Assembly (NCBI GenBank): GCA_017435865.1
Contig: JAFSEF010000054.1
Span: 1-49,938, forward strand
From: Clostridia bacterium
GTDB lineage: Bacteria; Bacillota; Clostridia; Oscillospirales; Acutalibacteraceae
Direction of reading: 5' to 3'
Length of the DNA stretch: 49,938 nucleotides
Under the pieces are notes generated by a model. It saw nothing but the letters and a program-made list of their open reading frames with translations, made no database searches and was not told the origin of the DNA. Shown here piece by piece: positions 16,959 to 25,970 of the stretch. A program made the position numbers and the translations under genes. Within the stretch, counting starts at the first letter, position 1, and each line of letters opens with the position of its first letter.

Positions 16959-17113
16959 CCCTTTTTAATAAATAATTTTAAAAACTTTATATTAAAACAA
17001 TGGTGGATTGCAAATTGTGGTTTTCCGAGGAGTTTTGAGAAGGCAATTGTCCTTGAAGTTTTAAATATTTGTTTTTGCATTATGAACAGTCTCATTCTTG
17101 CCTCTTGTTTAGA

Positions 17114-17142
17114 TTGATTTCAGTGTAATAATATGCTATAAT
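17114..17142 (+). promoter_or_regulatory. Promoter of the type IIG gene
   Basis: TTGATT (17114-17119), 17-nt spacer, TATAAT (17137-17142) with extended -10 TGC. Confidence 0.7.
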
Positions 17143-17185
17143 ACAAAATAACATAAATCTTTTTGTAAAAAAAGGGGATTTTGCT

Positions 17186-19975
17186 ATGCGTGTTGCCCGT
17201 CAGAATGAAGCTGCCAAAGCTTTTGCAGAGTATTGGCAGGAAAGAGGATATGAAAAAGGAGAAAGTCAACCGTTCTGGCTTTCTTTGCTTCGTGATGTAT
17301 ACGGTGTGGAACAACCCGAAAAATATATCACATTTGAAGAACAGGTCAAAATTGATCATACCAGTTTCATTGACGGGATGATTCAGTCTACTCATGTGCT
17401 GATTGAGCAAAAAGGAAAAGGTAAAGATCTTCGTAAGCCAATCAAGCAGTCGGATGGCTCTCTGCTGACACCGTTTCAGCAGGCACAGCGTTATTCTGCC
17501 GTTTTGCCTTATTCGCAAAGACCGCGTTGGATTATCACCTGCAATTTTGAAGAATTTTTGATTTATGACATGGAAAAACCAAATGGTGAACCTGAACAGA
17601 TTTTATTGAAAGATCTTGAAAAAGAATATTACCGTCTTCAATTCATGGTCGATGCGGCAGATGAAAATATAAAACACGAAATGGAGGTTTCCATACAGGC
17701 GGGCAATCTTGTCGGTGTTTTGTATGATGAAATTCTTAAACAGTATATCGACCCGACCAATCCCCGTTCATTGCAAAGTCTGAATATGCTTTGTGTTCGG
17801 CTTGTTTTTTGTTTGTATGCCGAGGATGCCGGTATTTTCGGTCCTCGCAATCTGTTCCATGATTATATCAACTCCTTTGAAGCAAAAGGTCTGCGTCGTG
17901 CCTTGATTGACTTGTTCAAAATGCTCGATACCGACATAAAAGACCGCGACCCGTATGAGAACGGTCTGCTTGCACAATTTCCTTATGTCAACGGTGGTTT
18001 GTTTGCGGATGAAAGCATTGAGATTCCGCAGCTCAATGACCGTGTTCGTGATTTGCTTCTTCGCAAAGCAAGCGAGGATTTTGACTGGTCTTCCATCAGT
18101 CCTACCATTTTCGGTGCTGTTTTTGAAAGCACACTGAACCCCGAAACAAGGCGTTCCGGCGGTATGCACTACACGTCTATTGAAAACATACACAAAGTCA
18201 TTGACCCTCTGTTTTTGGATGACCTGCGTGAAGAGTTTTCCGAAATAAAGGCAATTGCCGTCCGGAAAACAAAGCTTGCCCGTTTGGAGCAGTTCCGCAA
18301 CAAATTGGCTTCCCTTACATTTCTTGACCCTGCCTGCGGGTCGGGCAATTTCCTCACGGAAACTTATATTTCACTGCGCCGTCTTGAAAATGAAGCAATT
18401 GAAGCCGAAACCGATGGACAGATTATGATGAATATGATGAATTGCATCCGTGTGTCTATCGGCCAGTTTTACGGTATTGAAATCAATGATTTTGCCGTAA
18501 CCGTTGCCAAAACCGCTCTGTGGATTGCCGAAAGTCAGATGATGAAAGAAACCGAAAGCATCATTCACATGAATCTTGACTTTTTGCCGCTGAAATCCTA
18601 TGCAAATATCGTTGAGGGCAATGCGCTGCGTATCGATTGGGAAACGGTAGTGCCGAAGAATCAATTGAACTACATCATGGGCAACCCACCGTTTGTGGGG
18701 GCTCGTATGATGGATCAAGGTAGCGAGCAAAAGAGGGATGTACAAACTGTTTTCGGGGATATTAAAGATGTTCAGGACTTGGATTATGTAACATGTTGGT
18801 ATAAAAAAGCGGCAATGTTAGTTCAGAATACCAATATAGAAGTATGCTTTGTTTCCACAAATTCAATCTGTCAGGGTGCACAGACCCCAATCTTATGGAA
18901 TGTGCTTTTAAATGAATATAACATCAAAATCAACTATGCCTATCAAACCTTTAAGTGGAATAGTGAGGCAAAGGATAAAGCAGCAGTATTTTGTGTGATT
19001 GTAGGATTCTCAACATTTCACAGAAAAATCAAGACACTATATTCGGATATTACCGGCGATGGGAGCACACGTGTAAAAAACGTGGACAACATTAATCCTT
19101 ATCTTTTGGATGCCCCGGATTGTTTAATTGTCGCATCAAAGGAGCCGCTTTGTAGTGTTCCTAAAATGAATTTTGGTAATCAACCGCGAGACGGTGGTTT
19201 TCTCGTTATTTCTCCAGATGAATATAATGAACTTCTGCAAAAAGAACCCGAACTAAAACAATGGTTGCGATTGTATATCGGGGCTGAAGAATTCATCAAA
19301 GGCAAGAAAAGATGGTGTCTGTGGTTAAAGAAGGCTTCTCCCAAAGATATTAAGAACAGTCATATTCTCTATGACAAAGTACAAGCAGTGAAGGATTTTC
19401 GCTTAAATTCAAAAGCTAAAACGACAAACGGATATGCCAAAGTGCCGCATTTGTTTGCCCAGATCACGCAGCCTGATGATGTGCCATATTTAATAATTCC
19501 TTCGGTTTCTTCTGAAAGAAGAAAATATGTGCCTATTGGATTTGTGGGCGCAGATATTATTTCATCTAATGCCGTACAAATAATTCCCGATGCAACTCTG
19601 TATCATTTCGGTGTTTTGACCTCCAATGTACATATGGCTTGGATGCGAGCGGTTTGTGGCAGATTGAAAAGCGATTATCGCTATTCCAAGGAAATCGTAT
19701 ATAACACATTCCCTTGGCCCGATCCTACCGATGCTCAAAAAGCCAAGATAGAGCAGACTGCACAGGCTATTCTTGACGCTCGCGCACTTTATCCCGATTG
19801 CTCTTTTGCAGACCTCTACGATGAGGTTGCTATGCCGCCCGAACTCCGTAAAGCACATCAAGCCAACGACCGCGCCGTAATGCAGGCATACGGTTTTGAT
19901 GTAAAGACTATGACGGAAAGCACCTGCGTGGCGGAACTTATGAGAATGTATAAGGAATTAGTTGAATCATGCTGA
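17186..19975 (+). CDS. MmeI-like type IIG restriction-modification enzyme (nuclease, methyltransferase and specificity in one chain)
   Basis: 929 residues. The N-terminal domain has a PD-(D/E)xK-like site (FIDGMIQSTHVLIEQKGKG: Asp, then E-Q-K ten residues on), followed by the helical linker of MmeI-type enzymes. The gamma-class adenine methyltransferase is clear: FLDPACGSGNF (about 379-389, motif I), FYGIEINDFAVTVAKTAL, and NPPF (about 500, motif IV). Residues about 510-840 are the likely target recognition domain, more AT-rich than the rest, as expected of an exchangeable specificity module. The C-terminal helical part (IEQTAQAILDARALYPDCSF) ends at 19975. It would methylate adenine on one strand of its site and cut at a distance. 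Start ATG 17186, AGGGGA upstream. Confidence 0.9.
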   Translation: MRVARQNEAAKAFAEYWQERGYEKGESQPFWLSLLRDVYGVEQPEKYITFEEQVKIDHTSFIDGMIQSTHVLIEQKGKGKDLRKPIKQSDGSLLTPFQQAQRYSAVLPYSQRPRWIITCNFEEFLIYDMEKPNGEPEQILLKDLEKEYYRLQFMVDAADENIKHEMEVSIQAGNLVGVLYDEILKQYIDPTNPRSLQSLNMLCVRLVFCLYAEDAGIFGPRNLFHDYINSFEAKGLRRALIDLFKMLDTDIKDRDPYENGLLAQFPYVNGGLFADESIEIPQLNDRVRDLLLRKASEDFDWSSISPTIFGAVFESTLNPETRRSGGMHYTSIENIHKVIDPLFLDDLREEFSEIKAIAVRKTKLARLEQFRNKLASLTFLDPACGSGNFLTETYISLRRLENEAIEAETDGQIMMNMMNCIRVSIGQFYGIEINDFAVTVAKTALWIAESQMMKETESIIHMNLDFLPLKSYANIVEGNALRIDWETVVPKNQLNYIMGNPPFVGARMMDQGSEQKRDVQTVFGDIKDVQDLDYVTCWYKKAAMLVQNTNIEVCFVSTNSICQGAQTPILWNVLLNEYNIKINYAYQTFKWNSEAKDKAAVFCVIVGFSTFHRKIKTLYSDITGDGSTRVKNVDNINPYLLDAPDCLIVASKEPLCSVPKMNFGNQPRDGGFLVISPDEYNELLQKEPELKQWLRLYIGAEEFIKGKKRWCLWLKKASPKDIKNSHILYDKVQAVKDFRLNSKAKTTNGYAKVPHLFAQITQPDDVPYLIIPSVSSERRKYVPIGFVGADIISSNAVQIIPDATLYHFGVLTSNVHMAWMRAVCGRLKSDYRYSKEIVYNTFPWPDPTDAQKAKIEQTAQAILDARALYPDCSFADLYDEVAMPPELRKAHQANDRAVMQAYGFDVKTMTESTCVAELMRMYKELVESC

Positions 19976-20009
19976 TAAGGTATGTTTTTAGTTTTAATAT
20001 TTAATATAT

Positions 20010-20039
20010 AAGCCGATGTTTAAAAAAGAACATCGGCTT
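20010..20039. terminator. Hairpin after the type IIG gene
   Basis: Stem AAGCCGATGTT (20010-20020) / AACATCGGCTT (20029-20039), 11 bp. There is no T run on the plus side, so termination would be weak or rely on other factors. Confidence 0.5.
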
Positions 20040-20111
20040 AAAAACTGGTAATGATATGGTAAATTCAACAATAATAGTTTAAATAATTTGTGAGAAACTA
20101 ACAAAAAAGTA

Positions 20112-20140
20112 TTGACAATATTGAAGGTGTGTGATAGAAT
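20112..20140 (+). promoter_or_regulatory. Promoter of the small Cys-rich ORF
   Basis: TTGACA (20112-20117), 17-nt spacer, TAGAAT (20135-20140). A good match, showing the small ORF is probably transcribed on its own. Confidence 0.65.
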
Positions 20141-20200
20141 ACAATTGACGTCGAACAAATGTGTGGTTGCAATCAAAAATATATTTTTAGGAGTGATTTT

Positions 20201-20377
20201 TTGAATATAAAAAAGCATACAGTTGTAAGTTATTATTGCAGCAAAAAAGATAAATATGTATTTTGGAGAAAAGAATATGCTTTAGTCCAAGGAATTCCCA
20301 TTTTTTCTGGTATAAAGTGTAGCGGACAATCAGAATGTAAAGAGCAGTCTTGTGAAGTTTTCAGCATGCGTGATTGA
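20201..20377 (+). CDS. Small Cys-rich protein of unknown function
   Basis: 58 residues from TTG 20201, preceded by AGGAGTG at 5 nt; an in-frame ATG at 20159 has no ribosome site. The sequence holds four cysteines (SYYCSKKDKY, GIKCSG, SECKEQSCEVF), which could bind one metal ion, and Lys/Tyr-rich flanks. No family recognised. It lies between the type IIG gene and the type IIG remnant, under its own good promoter. Confidence 0.5.
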   Translation: MNIKKHTVVSYYCSKKDKYVFWRKEYALVQGIPIFSGIKCSGQSECKEQSCEVFSMRD

Positions 20378-20453
20378 TTTATAACAAATCCCCCTTACAA
20401 TGAATTGCAACAACACGGTCTATGCTGTTTTGCATTGTTTTTGTATAGATCGA

Positions 20454-20676
20454 ATCGAGCAGACCGCGCAGGCAATTCTTGATGCTCGTGCGATTTACCC
20501 GGATTGTTCACTTGCCGATTTGTATGACGAATTGACTATGCACGTTGAGCTGCGCAAAGCACATCAGACAAACGACAAGGCCGTCATGCAGGCCTACGGA
20601 TTCAGCTTCAAAATGACCGAATCCGAATGCGTGGCAGAACTTGTGGCTATATAAGGAATTGATTGAAAAGGGCTGA
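20454..20676 (+). pseudogene. Remnant of a second type IIG 3' end
   Basis: This stretch encodes IEQTAQAILDARAIYPDCSL, LADLYDELTM, ELRKAHQTNDKAVMQAYGF and TESECVAELV, clearly homologous to the last 75 residues of the type IIG enzyme at 17186-19975. Nothing of the rest of the gene precedes it. Near the end, 2 nt are missing relative to the intact copy, giving an early TAA (20652-20654); the old ending (YKELIEKG then TGA) continues in another frame. The divergence is large enough that it is the tail of a different, lost type IIG gene rather than a recent duplication. Confidence 0.8.
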
Positions 20677-20683
20677 ATTGATA

Positions 20684-21658
20684 ATGAATTGGAAAAATGA
20701 TTTTATAAGCCTATATACAGCAGGTACGCCAGCCGATTATTGTAATGCTTTGGATTTGAAAAGAAATAATCTTCCAAAAAGGCTGTATCGATACAGACCA
20801 ATTACAGATGCATCTTTAAAATATCGTTTTAACGAAATAGTTAGAGGAGAATTGTGGTTATCTCATCCCAAGGAATTAAATGACCCGTTTGAATGTTGTT
20901 CGCATTTGAGAGTATCTGAACCGGGTTATTATTTTGATGATAAAAAGTTATTTGAAGAAATGGCAAAAGGAATATTTGAACCAAAAGATTTTATTGAAAT
21001 ATTTGAATCTGAAAAATGGTTTGATAGCCTTATAGCATACATATCAGAGAAATCGACCACAGCAGAACGAGTTGAAGCAGCAATAAAGAAAGCAATTATG
21101 AGTGAAATTGAAAGAGTTAATTATCTTTTTAATGCACTGTGCAGACATTTTGTAAGATTTGCAAGCTTTACAACTAATCCATTAAATCTTCCGATGTGGA
21201 ATCATTATACAAATGGTCATAAAGGCATATGCATGGAATATAATACTTTAGATATCCAAAATATATATCAAAAAAATATGTTGTTTCCTGTTTTCTATGT
21301 TGAGAAATTGCCTGACCTTACATCTGAACTTATTAAGAACAGGAAAACTGAGTTTTTGATCTTTGATTATATTGCGATGCACAAGTTAAAAGATTGGGCT
21401 TATGAAGAGGAATGGAGACTAATACATAACGCAGGAGCGTGGTATTCTTGTCTAGAAGATACCCCGGAAGATTTTTATGATAAAGGAAAAGCGATACAAT
21501 TCATAAAGCCTTCAAAAATAATACTTGGAACACAAATTAGCGATGACCACAAATCTGAAATTGTTCAAATGGCAAATAAGGCAAATGTTCCCGTTTTACA
21601 ATCAAAACAAACAGAATATGGATTAAGAATTGCAGATGAATTACCTGAAAAAGATTAG
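20684..21658 (+). CDS. DUF2971-family protein
   Basis: About 324 residues. Typical DUF2971 pattern: RLYRYRPITDASLKYRF, GELWLSHPKELNDPFECCS, FASFTTNPLNLPMWNHYTNG, HKGICMEYN, and KDWAYEEEWRLI. The biochemical role of the family is not established; members recur in defence-type gene neighbourhoods, which agrees with the type IIG gene and remnant just upstream. The start at ATG 20684 (AAGGG 11 nt upstream) is uncertain: TTG 20663, inside the remnant and after AAGGA, is equally possible. The coding sequence is more AT-rich than flanking catabolic genes, suggesting transfer. Confidence 0.82.
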   Translation: MNWKNDFISLYTAGTPADYCNALDLKRNNLPKRLYRYRPITDASLKYRFNEIVRGELWLSHPKELNDPFECCSHLRVSEPGYYFDDKKLFEEMAKGIFEPKDFIEIFESEKWFDSLIAYISEKSTTAERVEAAIKKAIMSEIERVNYLFNALCRHFVRFASFTTNPLNLPMWNHYTNGHKGICMEYNTLDIQNIYQKNMLFPVFYVEKLPDLTSELIKNRKTEFLIFDYIAMHKLKDWAYEEEWRLIHNAGAWYSCLEDTPEDFYDKGKAIQFIKPSKIILGTQISDDHKSEIVQMANKANVPVLQSKQTEYGLRIADELPEKD

Positions 21659-21721
21659 CGCGAAAAAAACGATTCTCCTTTTTGATTTTTAGCAATTTGG
21701 AAAAAATTATAGAATTTTTCT

Positions 21722-21759
21722 AAAAAAGCTTGCCGACTGTTCGGGTCAGCAAGCTTTTT
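21722..21759. terminator. Bidirectional terminator between DUF2971 and the LRR gene
   Basis: AAAAAGCTTGC-CGAC, a 7-nt loop, GTCA-GCAAGCTTTTT, with A run on one side and T run on the other, so it works for both converging units. Confidence 0.85.
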
Positions 21760-21773
21760 CATTTTGCTTAAAT

Positions 21774-22991
21774 TCAGTTAAGTGCCATTCTTTCGGCGCC
21801 GTAGTTTACGGGGATGCTCTTGAAGAACAGCAGATACTCATAAACCGGTCTCCACTGGTCGCCTGTTTCAACATTCTCGAAAGCTGCTTCGTCGTGTGCA
21901 ACATTGAGTTCTGTTATCGCACGCAGCTCTCCGTCCTGTTTGAAGCAGGTGTCCCAGAATGCATGGTGCCCGATGTGTGTAACACTTTCAGGAATGTACA
22001 TATAGGTCATGGACTGGTTGTAGCTGAACGCATCAGAGCCTATGTATTCAAGTCCTTCGGGGAGCGACAGATACACTTCGCCGAGATCCTCACGGCTTGT
22101 GAATTCCGTATTCATGACCGTGCTGTCGGTTTTGTAGGAATAGATGTGCTCCAGAGAAGTCATTTCAAACAGACCGAGTGTGCCGATTTCCTTGAGTCCT
22201 TCGGGAACATACAGCTCCTTGATAAATGCATAGTTGAATGCAAGGTCACCGATCTTTGTAACGGTGGAGGGAAGAACATAGTTGCAAACAGCAAGCTTGT
22301 AGGCATCGTATTCTTCACCTTCGGGTTCATGCCAGTTGTTGTTTTCGTCATACTGGCTGTAGCTGTATTTGTTGCTCAGATAGAAGTCATGGTTGGTCGG
22401 ATAGCAGATGATTTCCGTTACATCCTTGTTATAAAGAACGCCGTCAATGTCGCAGTAATTGGGGTTGTTTTCATCGACTTCGATTCTTTCAAGTGCCCAG
22501 CAGGAATAAAACGAGGTCGCTTCGATTTCGGTAACGGTGGGGCCGATGTTAATGACTTTCAGTTTGTCGTCACAGTTGAACGCATATTCGCGGATGGAGG
22601 TGACGGGCTGTGTTTCGTCTTTCACGAATTTGAAATTTGTGTTTACATCGGGATTTTCGGAATCGTATTCAATGGTCTGATGATAATCGATATCGAGTTC
22701 CGTGATGAATCCCGTGTTGCTGAACTTGGAAAGAATCAAGCCGCCGTCCCAATGGGTTTCATATTCAAGTGTATCCTTTTGCACGGTGCGGATGCTGAAA
22801 TAACATGAACAGGAAACAGCAACTATAATAACAAGTGCAAGCAGAACCTTCTTCAGTCCGTACTGTTTCGGTGTTTTTCCGATGCTCGGTGCAGCAAGTC
22901 CCGGAACCTGATAGGTCCAGATCTCTTCCTCCGGAATGTTCAGAACAATGGGTTCGTTGGGGTTGTTCATTTTCTTTTCTTTTTTACTCAT
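21774..22991 (-). CDS. Membrane-anchored BspA-like leucine-rich repeat protein
   Basis: 405 residues. A cytoplasmic stretch of about 46 residues precedes one membrane helix (VLLALVIIVAVSCSCYFSI), so the LRR part is outside. LRR_5-type repeats are seen as LKVINIGPTVTEIEATSF, NYVLPSTVTKIGDLAF, IKELYVPEGLKEIGTLGLF, LPEGLEYIGSDAF and YIPESVTHIGHHAF. Such repeats mediate binding, for example to host or polymer surfaces. GGAGG lies in the short gap after the transporter gene (15 nt), so the two are co-transcribed; that points to a role in ligand capture for the transporter or simple co-expression. Confidence 0.85.
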   Translation of the reverse strand: MSKKEKKMNNPNEPIVLNIPEEEIWTYQVPGLAAPSIGKTPKQYGLKKVLLALVIIVAVSCSCYFSIRTVQKDTLEYETHWDGGLILSKFSNTGFITELDIDYHQTIEYDSENPDVNTNFKFVKDETQPVTSIREYAFNCDDKLKVINIGPTVTEIEATSFYSCWALERIEVDENNPNYCDIDGVLYNKDVTEIICYPTNHDFYLSNKYSYSQYDENNNWHEPEGEEYDAYKLAVCNYVLPSTVTKIGDLAFNYAFIKELYVPEGLKEIGTLGLFEMTSLEHIYSYKTDSTVMNTEFTSREDLGEVYLSLPEGLEYIGSDAFSYNQSMTYMYIPESVTHIGHHAFWDTCFKQDGELRAITELNVAHDEAAFENVETGDQWRPVYEYLLFFKSIPVNYGAERMALN

Positions 22992-23006
22992 TGTGTCTGC
23001 ACCTCC

Positions 23007-24773
23007 TTAACCGAGATAACTGCCGTCGGTGGAAATACCTTCGGCCTGTGCCTGTTTAGCGGTGACCTCCGCACGTCGTTTGAGCACTTCCATAACCATG
23101 TTCTGTTTGTGACTGTCGTAGTCCCAGAACAGATAGGGGATGGTCATCAGTGCAAAGCCGATTACGTCAACGATCAGCGGAATGGCAATGATGTTTCTTC
23201 TTGCAGAATCCACAAACAGAACGTCCCAGTTGCTGTTGAAGCCGAATCTGAGCAGAAGGAGCGGGATGATCATGCCGACAAAATTGGTAACAGGTCCTGT
23301 GAACCAACCGAAAATACCGGCATAGCTTTCAAGGCGTTCACCTGTTAAGTACATCTGATAGTCACCGATTCTTACGTTCATGTCATGACTTGCGGTCTTT
23401 GGAATGGTGGAGGTCATTTCCATGAAGAACAGAATCGCAATGCAAATTGTACCGCATAGCATCAGGTTTTCACCGCAGAACCAGATGGCGGCTGCAATGG
23501 CAGCATTGCCGAGTGCACGCGAAACCTGATAGAAAATCATGATCTGTTTGTAAGAAAATCTCTTGAGGAAGAACGGTGCACACAGATCGGGCGGTGTTCC
23601 CGCAAACGAAACGAGTGCAACGATCAGGCTGTAAGGAAGACCGCTCAAACGGAATGTGTAGAAATAAAGAATCGTAACAAAAGGCAACATACCGTTTCCG
23701 AGTGAGTCAATAAGACCAACTATGTTGTTGATCAGCAGGTATTTGTTTTTGAGTACACCGAACAAACCGTCCCAGAATTTGATCTGTACCTTCTTTTCAA
23801 GGGGCGGCTGCGGAATTCTTTCTTTAACACGTCCTGCAAGGCACATGGTGATGGTTGCAAAAATAATGAAATAAATGGGTATAACATAGCGATACAGGTT
23901 GATATCTGCCCAGTCATAGCGGAGTTTGCCTATAATAACGGGCAGAATAATAGCAAGAATAGAGTGGAAAATGTGGGAAAGCTTGAGTGGATAGCTTCTG
24001 ATCCAGATTCTTTCCTGCAGATTGGGGCTTATGTTGTTGACGCAAGCACCGAGGCAGTCGCCGAATCCGAATACATTGTAGCAGGCAAACATCAGGTTTG
24101 CGACCCACACACGGGTGGTCACATCAGGAATGTTGTAAACAGGCAGCCAACCGATGAGGATGACCATGATCACCTTGGGAATCACATCACTGTAAAGGGA
24201 ATATTTGTATCTGCCGAACTTCGGAATGAGCTTTTTACGCCAAAACATATTTCTCATGCCGACCCAGCCGGTGTAAAGGAAATGTGTGCCGAAAACTTTG
24301 AAACAAGCGGTTGCATTCATGCCCTCAAGACCGTTGAGGTAGATGATGAATTTGCTTGTTGGGTCAAACAGGGTCGAATAGTCAAATAAAATGCACGATA
24401 TACCGAATGCTGCCATCAGTCCGTACACGATATACAGAATCCGTGATGTCTTTTTGGGCAAAAAACCGAGGTTGTCGCAAACAAACCACCAGATCAGTGC
24501 CGAAACATATCCCAGGGGCATGTTGATGATGCCGATGATGGAAAAGGTCAGATACGGCAGGTTGTAGTGGTGCATAATCAGGAAACAGGAAGACCAGAAT
24601 CCGATATACTCCAATATCTTCATACCTGTGTAGTTGCTGCCGACGGCAAAGAAAATGTCTTTATACTCCTTGTAAGGTACATATTTTCCTTCCGCTGGCG
24701 TGTTCCAATGAGTTTTGAATTCAGTTGCCAATGATTTGACTTTACCGACAATTGCTTCGGTTTTTTCACTCAT
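23007..24773 (-). CDS. GPH/MFS-type membrane transporter
   Basis: About 588 residues with 11-12 hydrophobic helices, for instance ILEYIGFWSSCFLIMHHYNL, LYRYVIPIYFIIFATITMCL and NAAIAAAIWFCGENLMLCG. The general arrangement resembles the glycoside-pentoside-hexuronide (GPH) and MFS_2 proteins, but the family is only broadly assigned. The start at ATG 24773 follows GGAG at 10 nt; a GTG 9 nt earlier is too close to it. It is the first gene of a two-gene unit with the LRR protein and divergent from an oxidoreductase, consistent with uptake of a sugar-like compound. Confidence 0.78.
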   Translation of the reverse strand: MSEKTEAIVGKVKSLATEFKTHWNTPAEGKYVPYKEYKDIFFAVGSNYTGMKILEYIGFWSSCFLIMHHYNLPYLTFSIIGIINMPLGYVSALIWWFVCDNLGFLPKKTSRILYIVYGLMAAFGISCILFDYSTLFDPTSKFIIYLNGLEGMNATACFKVFGTHFLYTGWVGMRNMFWRKKLIPKFGRYKYSLYSDVIPKVIMVILIGWLPVYNIPDVTTRVWVANLMFACYNVFGFGDCLGACVNNISPNLQERIWIRSYPLKLSHIFHSILAIILPVIIGKLRYDWADINLYRYVIPIYFIIFATITMCLAGRVKERIPQPPLEKKVQIKFWDGLFGVLKNKYLLINNIVGLIDSLGNGMLPFVTILYFYTFRLSGLPYSLIVALVSFAGTPPDLCAPFFLKRFSYKQIMIFYQVSRALGNAAIAAAIWFCGENLMLCGTICIAILFFMEMTSTIPKTASHDMNVRIGDYQMYLTGERLESYAGIFGWFTGPVTNFVGMIIPLLLLRFGFNSNWDVLFVDSARRNIIAIPLIVDVIGFALMTIPYLFWDYDSHKQNMVMEVLKRRAEVTAKQAQAEGISTDGSYLG

Positions 24774-24820
24774 AAAGCGCACACTCCTTTTTTTACGGCT
24801 TATAACCGTAGATTTATGCT

Positions 24821-24849
24821 ATTATAACACAAGTTTATTGCAATTTCAA
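24821..24849 (-). promoter_or_regulatory. Promoter of the transporter-LRR unit
   Basis: Minus strand: TTGAAA (24844-24849), 17-nt spacer, TATAAT (24821-24826). The divergent gene at 24918 has a weaker plus-strand candidate nearby (TTGTGT, 16 nt, TATAAG). Confidence 0.65.
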
Positions 24850-24917
24850 CATTGCAAACGAATACAGTTTGTGTTAAATTGTAAATATTGTATAAGTATT
24901 GTTGTGGAGGTAGGAAT

Positions 24918-25970
24918 ATGATTTCACTTGCTGTTCTCGGATTTGCACACGGCCACGTGCACGCATTGCTCTCACAATGGTCCGGGCACCCCGAATATGA
25001 AGTAAATGTCGTTGCCGGCTGGGACAGAAACGAAGAAAGACAAAAGGAAAACTGCGAAAAATACGGTCTTCAGGCCATGACTCAGGAAGAAATTCTGTCC
25101 GATCAGGACATACAGGCGGTGCTTATCTGTGCAGAAACGGCATTTCACTGCGAGCTTGCCGTCAAGGCTGCCGAAGCGAAAAAGAAAATCATTCTTTACA
25201 AACCTATGGCGGTAAAATTACGTGATTCCGAAAAAATTGTCAAGGCCGTTGAGGAAAACGGAGTCGATTTTTCGGCTGCTTTTCAGATGCGTTGTGATCC
25301 GGTTAATCTTGAAATCAAAGAAAAACTCGACAGCGGTGAAATGGGCAAGTGTTTTTATTTCCGCCGCAGACACGGACTTTCAAGCCACCTGTGGGGTGAT
25401 TTTGAAAACTCGTGGCATGTAGACCCTGCTCTCAACCGCGATATTTTTGCCGATGACAGTGCACACCCCGTGGATCTGATTCTGTGGTTGTTCGGCATGC
25501 CGCGTTATGTCAGCTGCGAAATCTCCACCGCAAAGCGTAACTTCATAAAAAACGATACCGCTGTTGCCGTCATGCGATATGACAGCGGACTGCTGTGCGA
25601 AGTGTCCTTCAGTGCTGTTTGTTCTGCAGCCGAAATCACCACCGAAGCCTATTTTGAAGACGGAGCCATGCAGCATTACGGCGGAGACCAGCCTGCCGCT
25701 GCTTCAAATGACAATACCCATCCTGCTGTTCGCTGGTATAAAAATGAAGATAAAAAATGGATCAATTCCGCATTGTCTGTTCCGTCTGCTCAATCCGACC
25801 GCATTGCAGGGCAGGCAAAACCGCTTGCCGAGTTTTTGAACGGAAAACGGCCGCCCGTCTGTACGGCAAGAGAAGCACACGATGCACTCAGAATTGTGCT
25901 TGCGTGTTGCCAATCTTCCATACGGGGCAGCCGCGTGAGTCCCGAAGACCCGTCTTTGTTTTTACTTTAA
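24918..25970 (+). CDS. Gfo/Idh/MocA-family oxidoreductase C
   Basis: 350 residues from ATG 24918 (GGAGG 7 nt upstream). The Rossmann start is unusual: ISLAVLGFAHGHVHALL has G-F-A-H-G-H in place of the usual G-x-G-x-x-G, a form seen in some members. The family motif is ILYKPMAVKLRDSE with the conserved Lys, and DDSAHPVDLILWLFGMP carries the substrate-domain His. It converges on and overlaps by 4 bp the next gene, the phosphodiester glycosidase. The substrate is unknown. Confidence 0.83.
   Translation: MISLAVLGFAHGHVHALLSQWSGHPEYEVNVVAGWDRNEERQKENCEKYGLQAMTQEEILSDQDIQAVLICAETAFHCELAVKAAEAKKKIILYKPMAVKLRDSEKIVKAVEENGVDFSAAFQMRCDPVNLEIKEKLDSGEMGKCFYFRRRHGLSSHLWGDFENSWHVDPALNRDIFADDSAHPVDLILWLFGMPRYVSCEISTAKRNFIKNDTAVAVMRYDSGLLCEVSFSAVCSAAEITTEAYFEDGAMQHYGGDQPAAASNDNTHPAVRWYKNEDKKWINSALSVPSAQSDRIAGQAKPLAEFLNGKRPPVCTAREAHDALRIVLACCQSSIRGSRVSPEDPSLFLL

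Noticed and set aside
17186-21658. Complete type I restriction system
   Set aside because: No separate HsdS or HsdR; the methyltransferase, nuclease and recognition parts lie in one MmeI-like chain.
21894-22808. 304-codon open frame on the plus strand
   Set aside because: Antisense of the LRR protein; no initiation signals.
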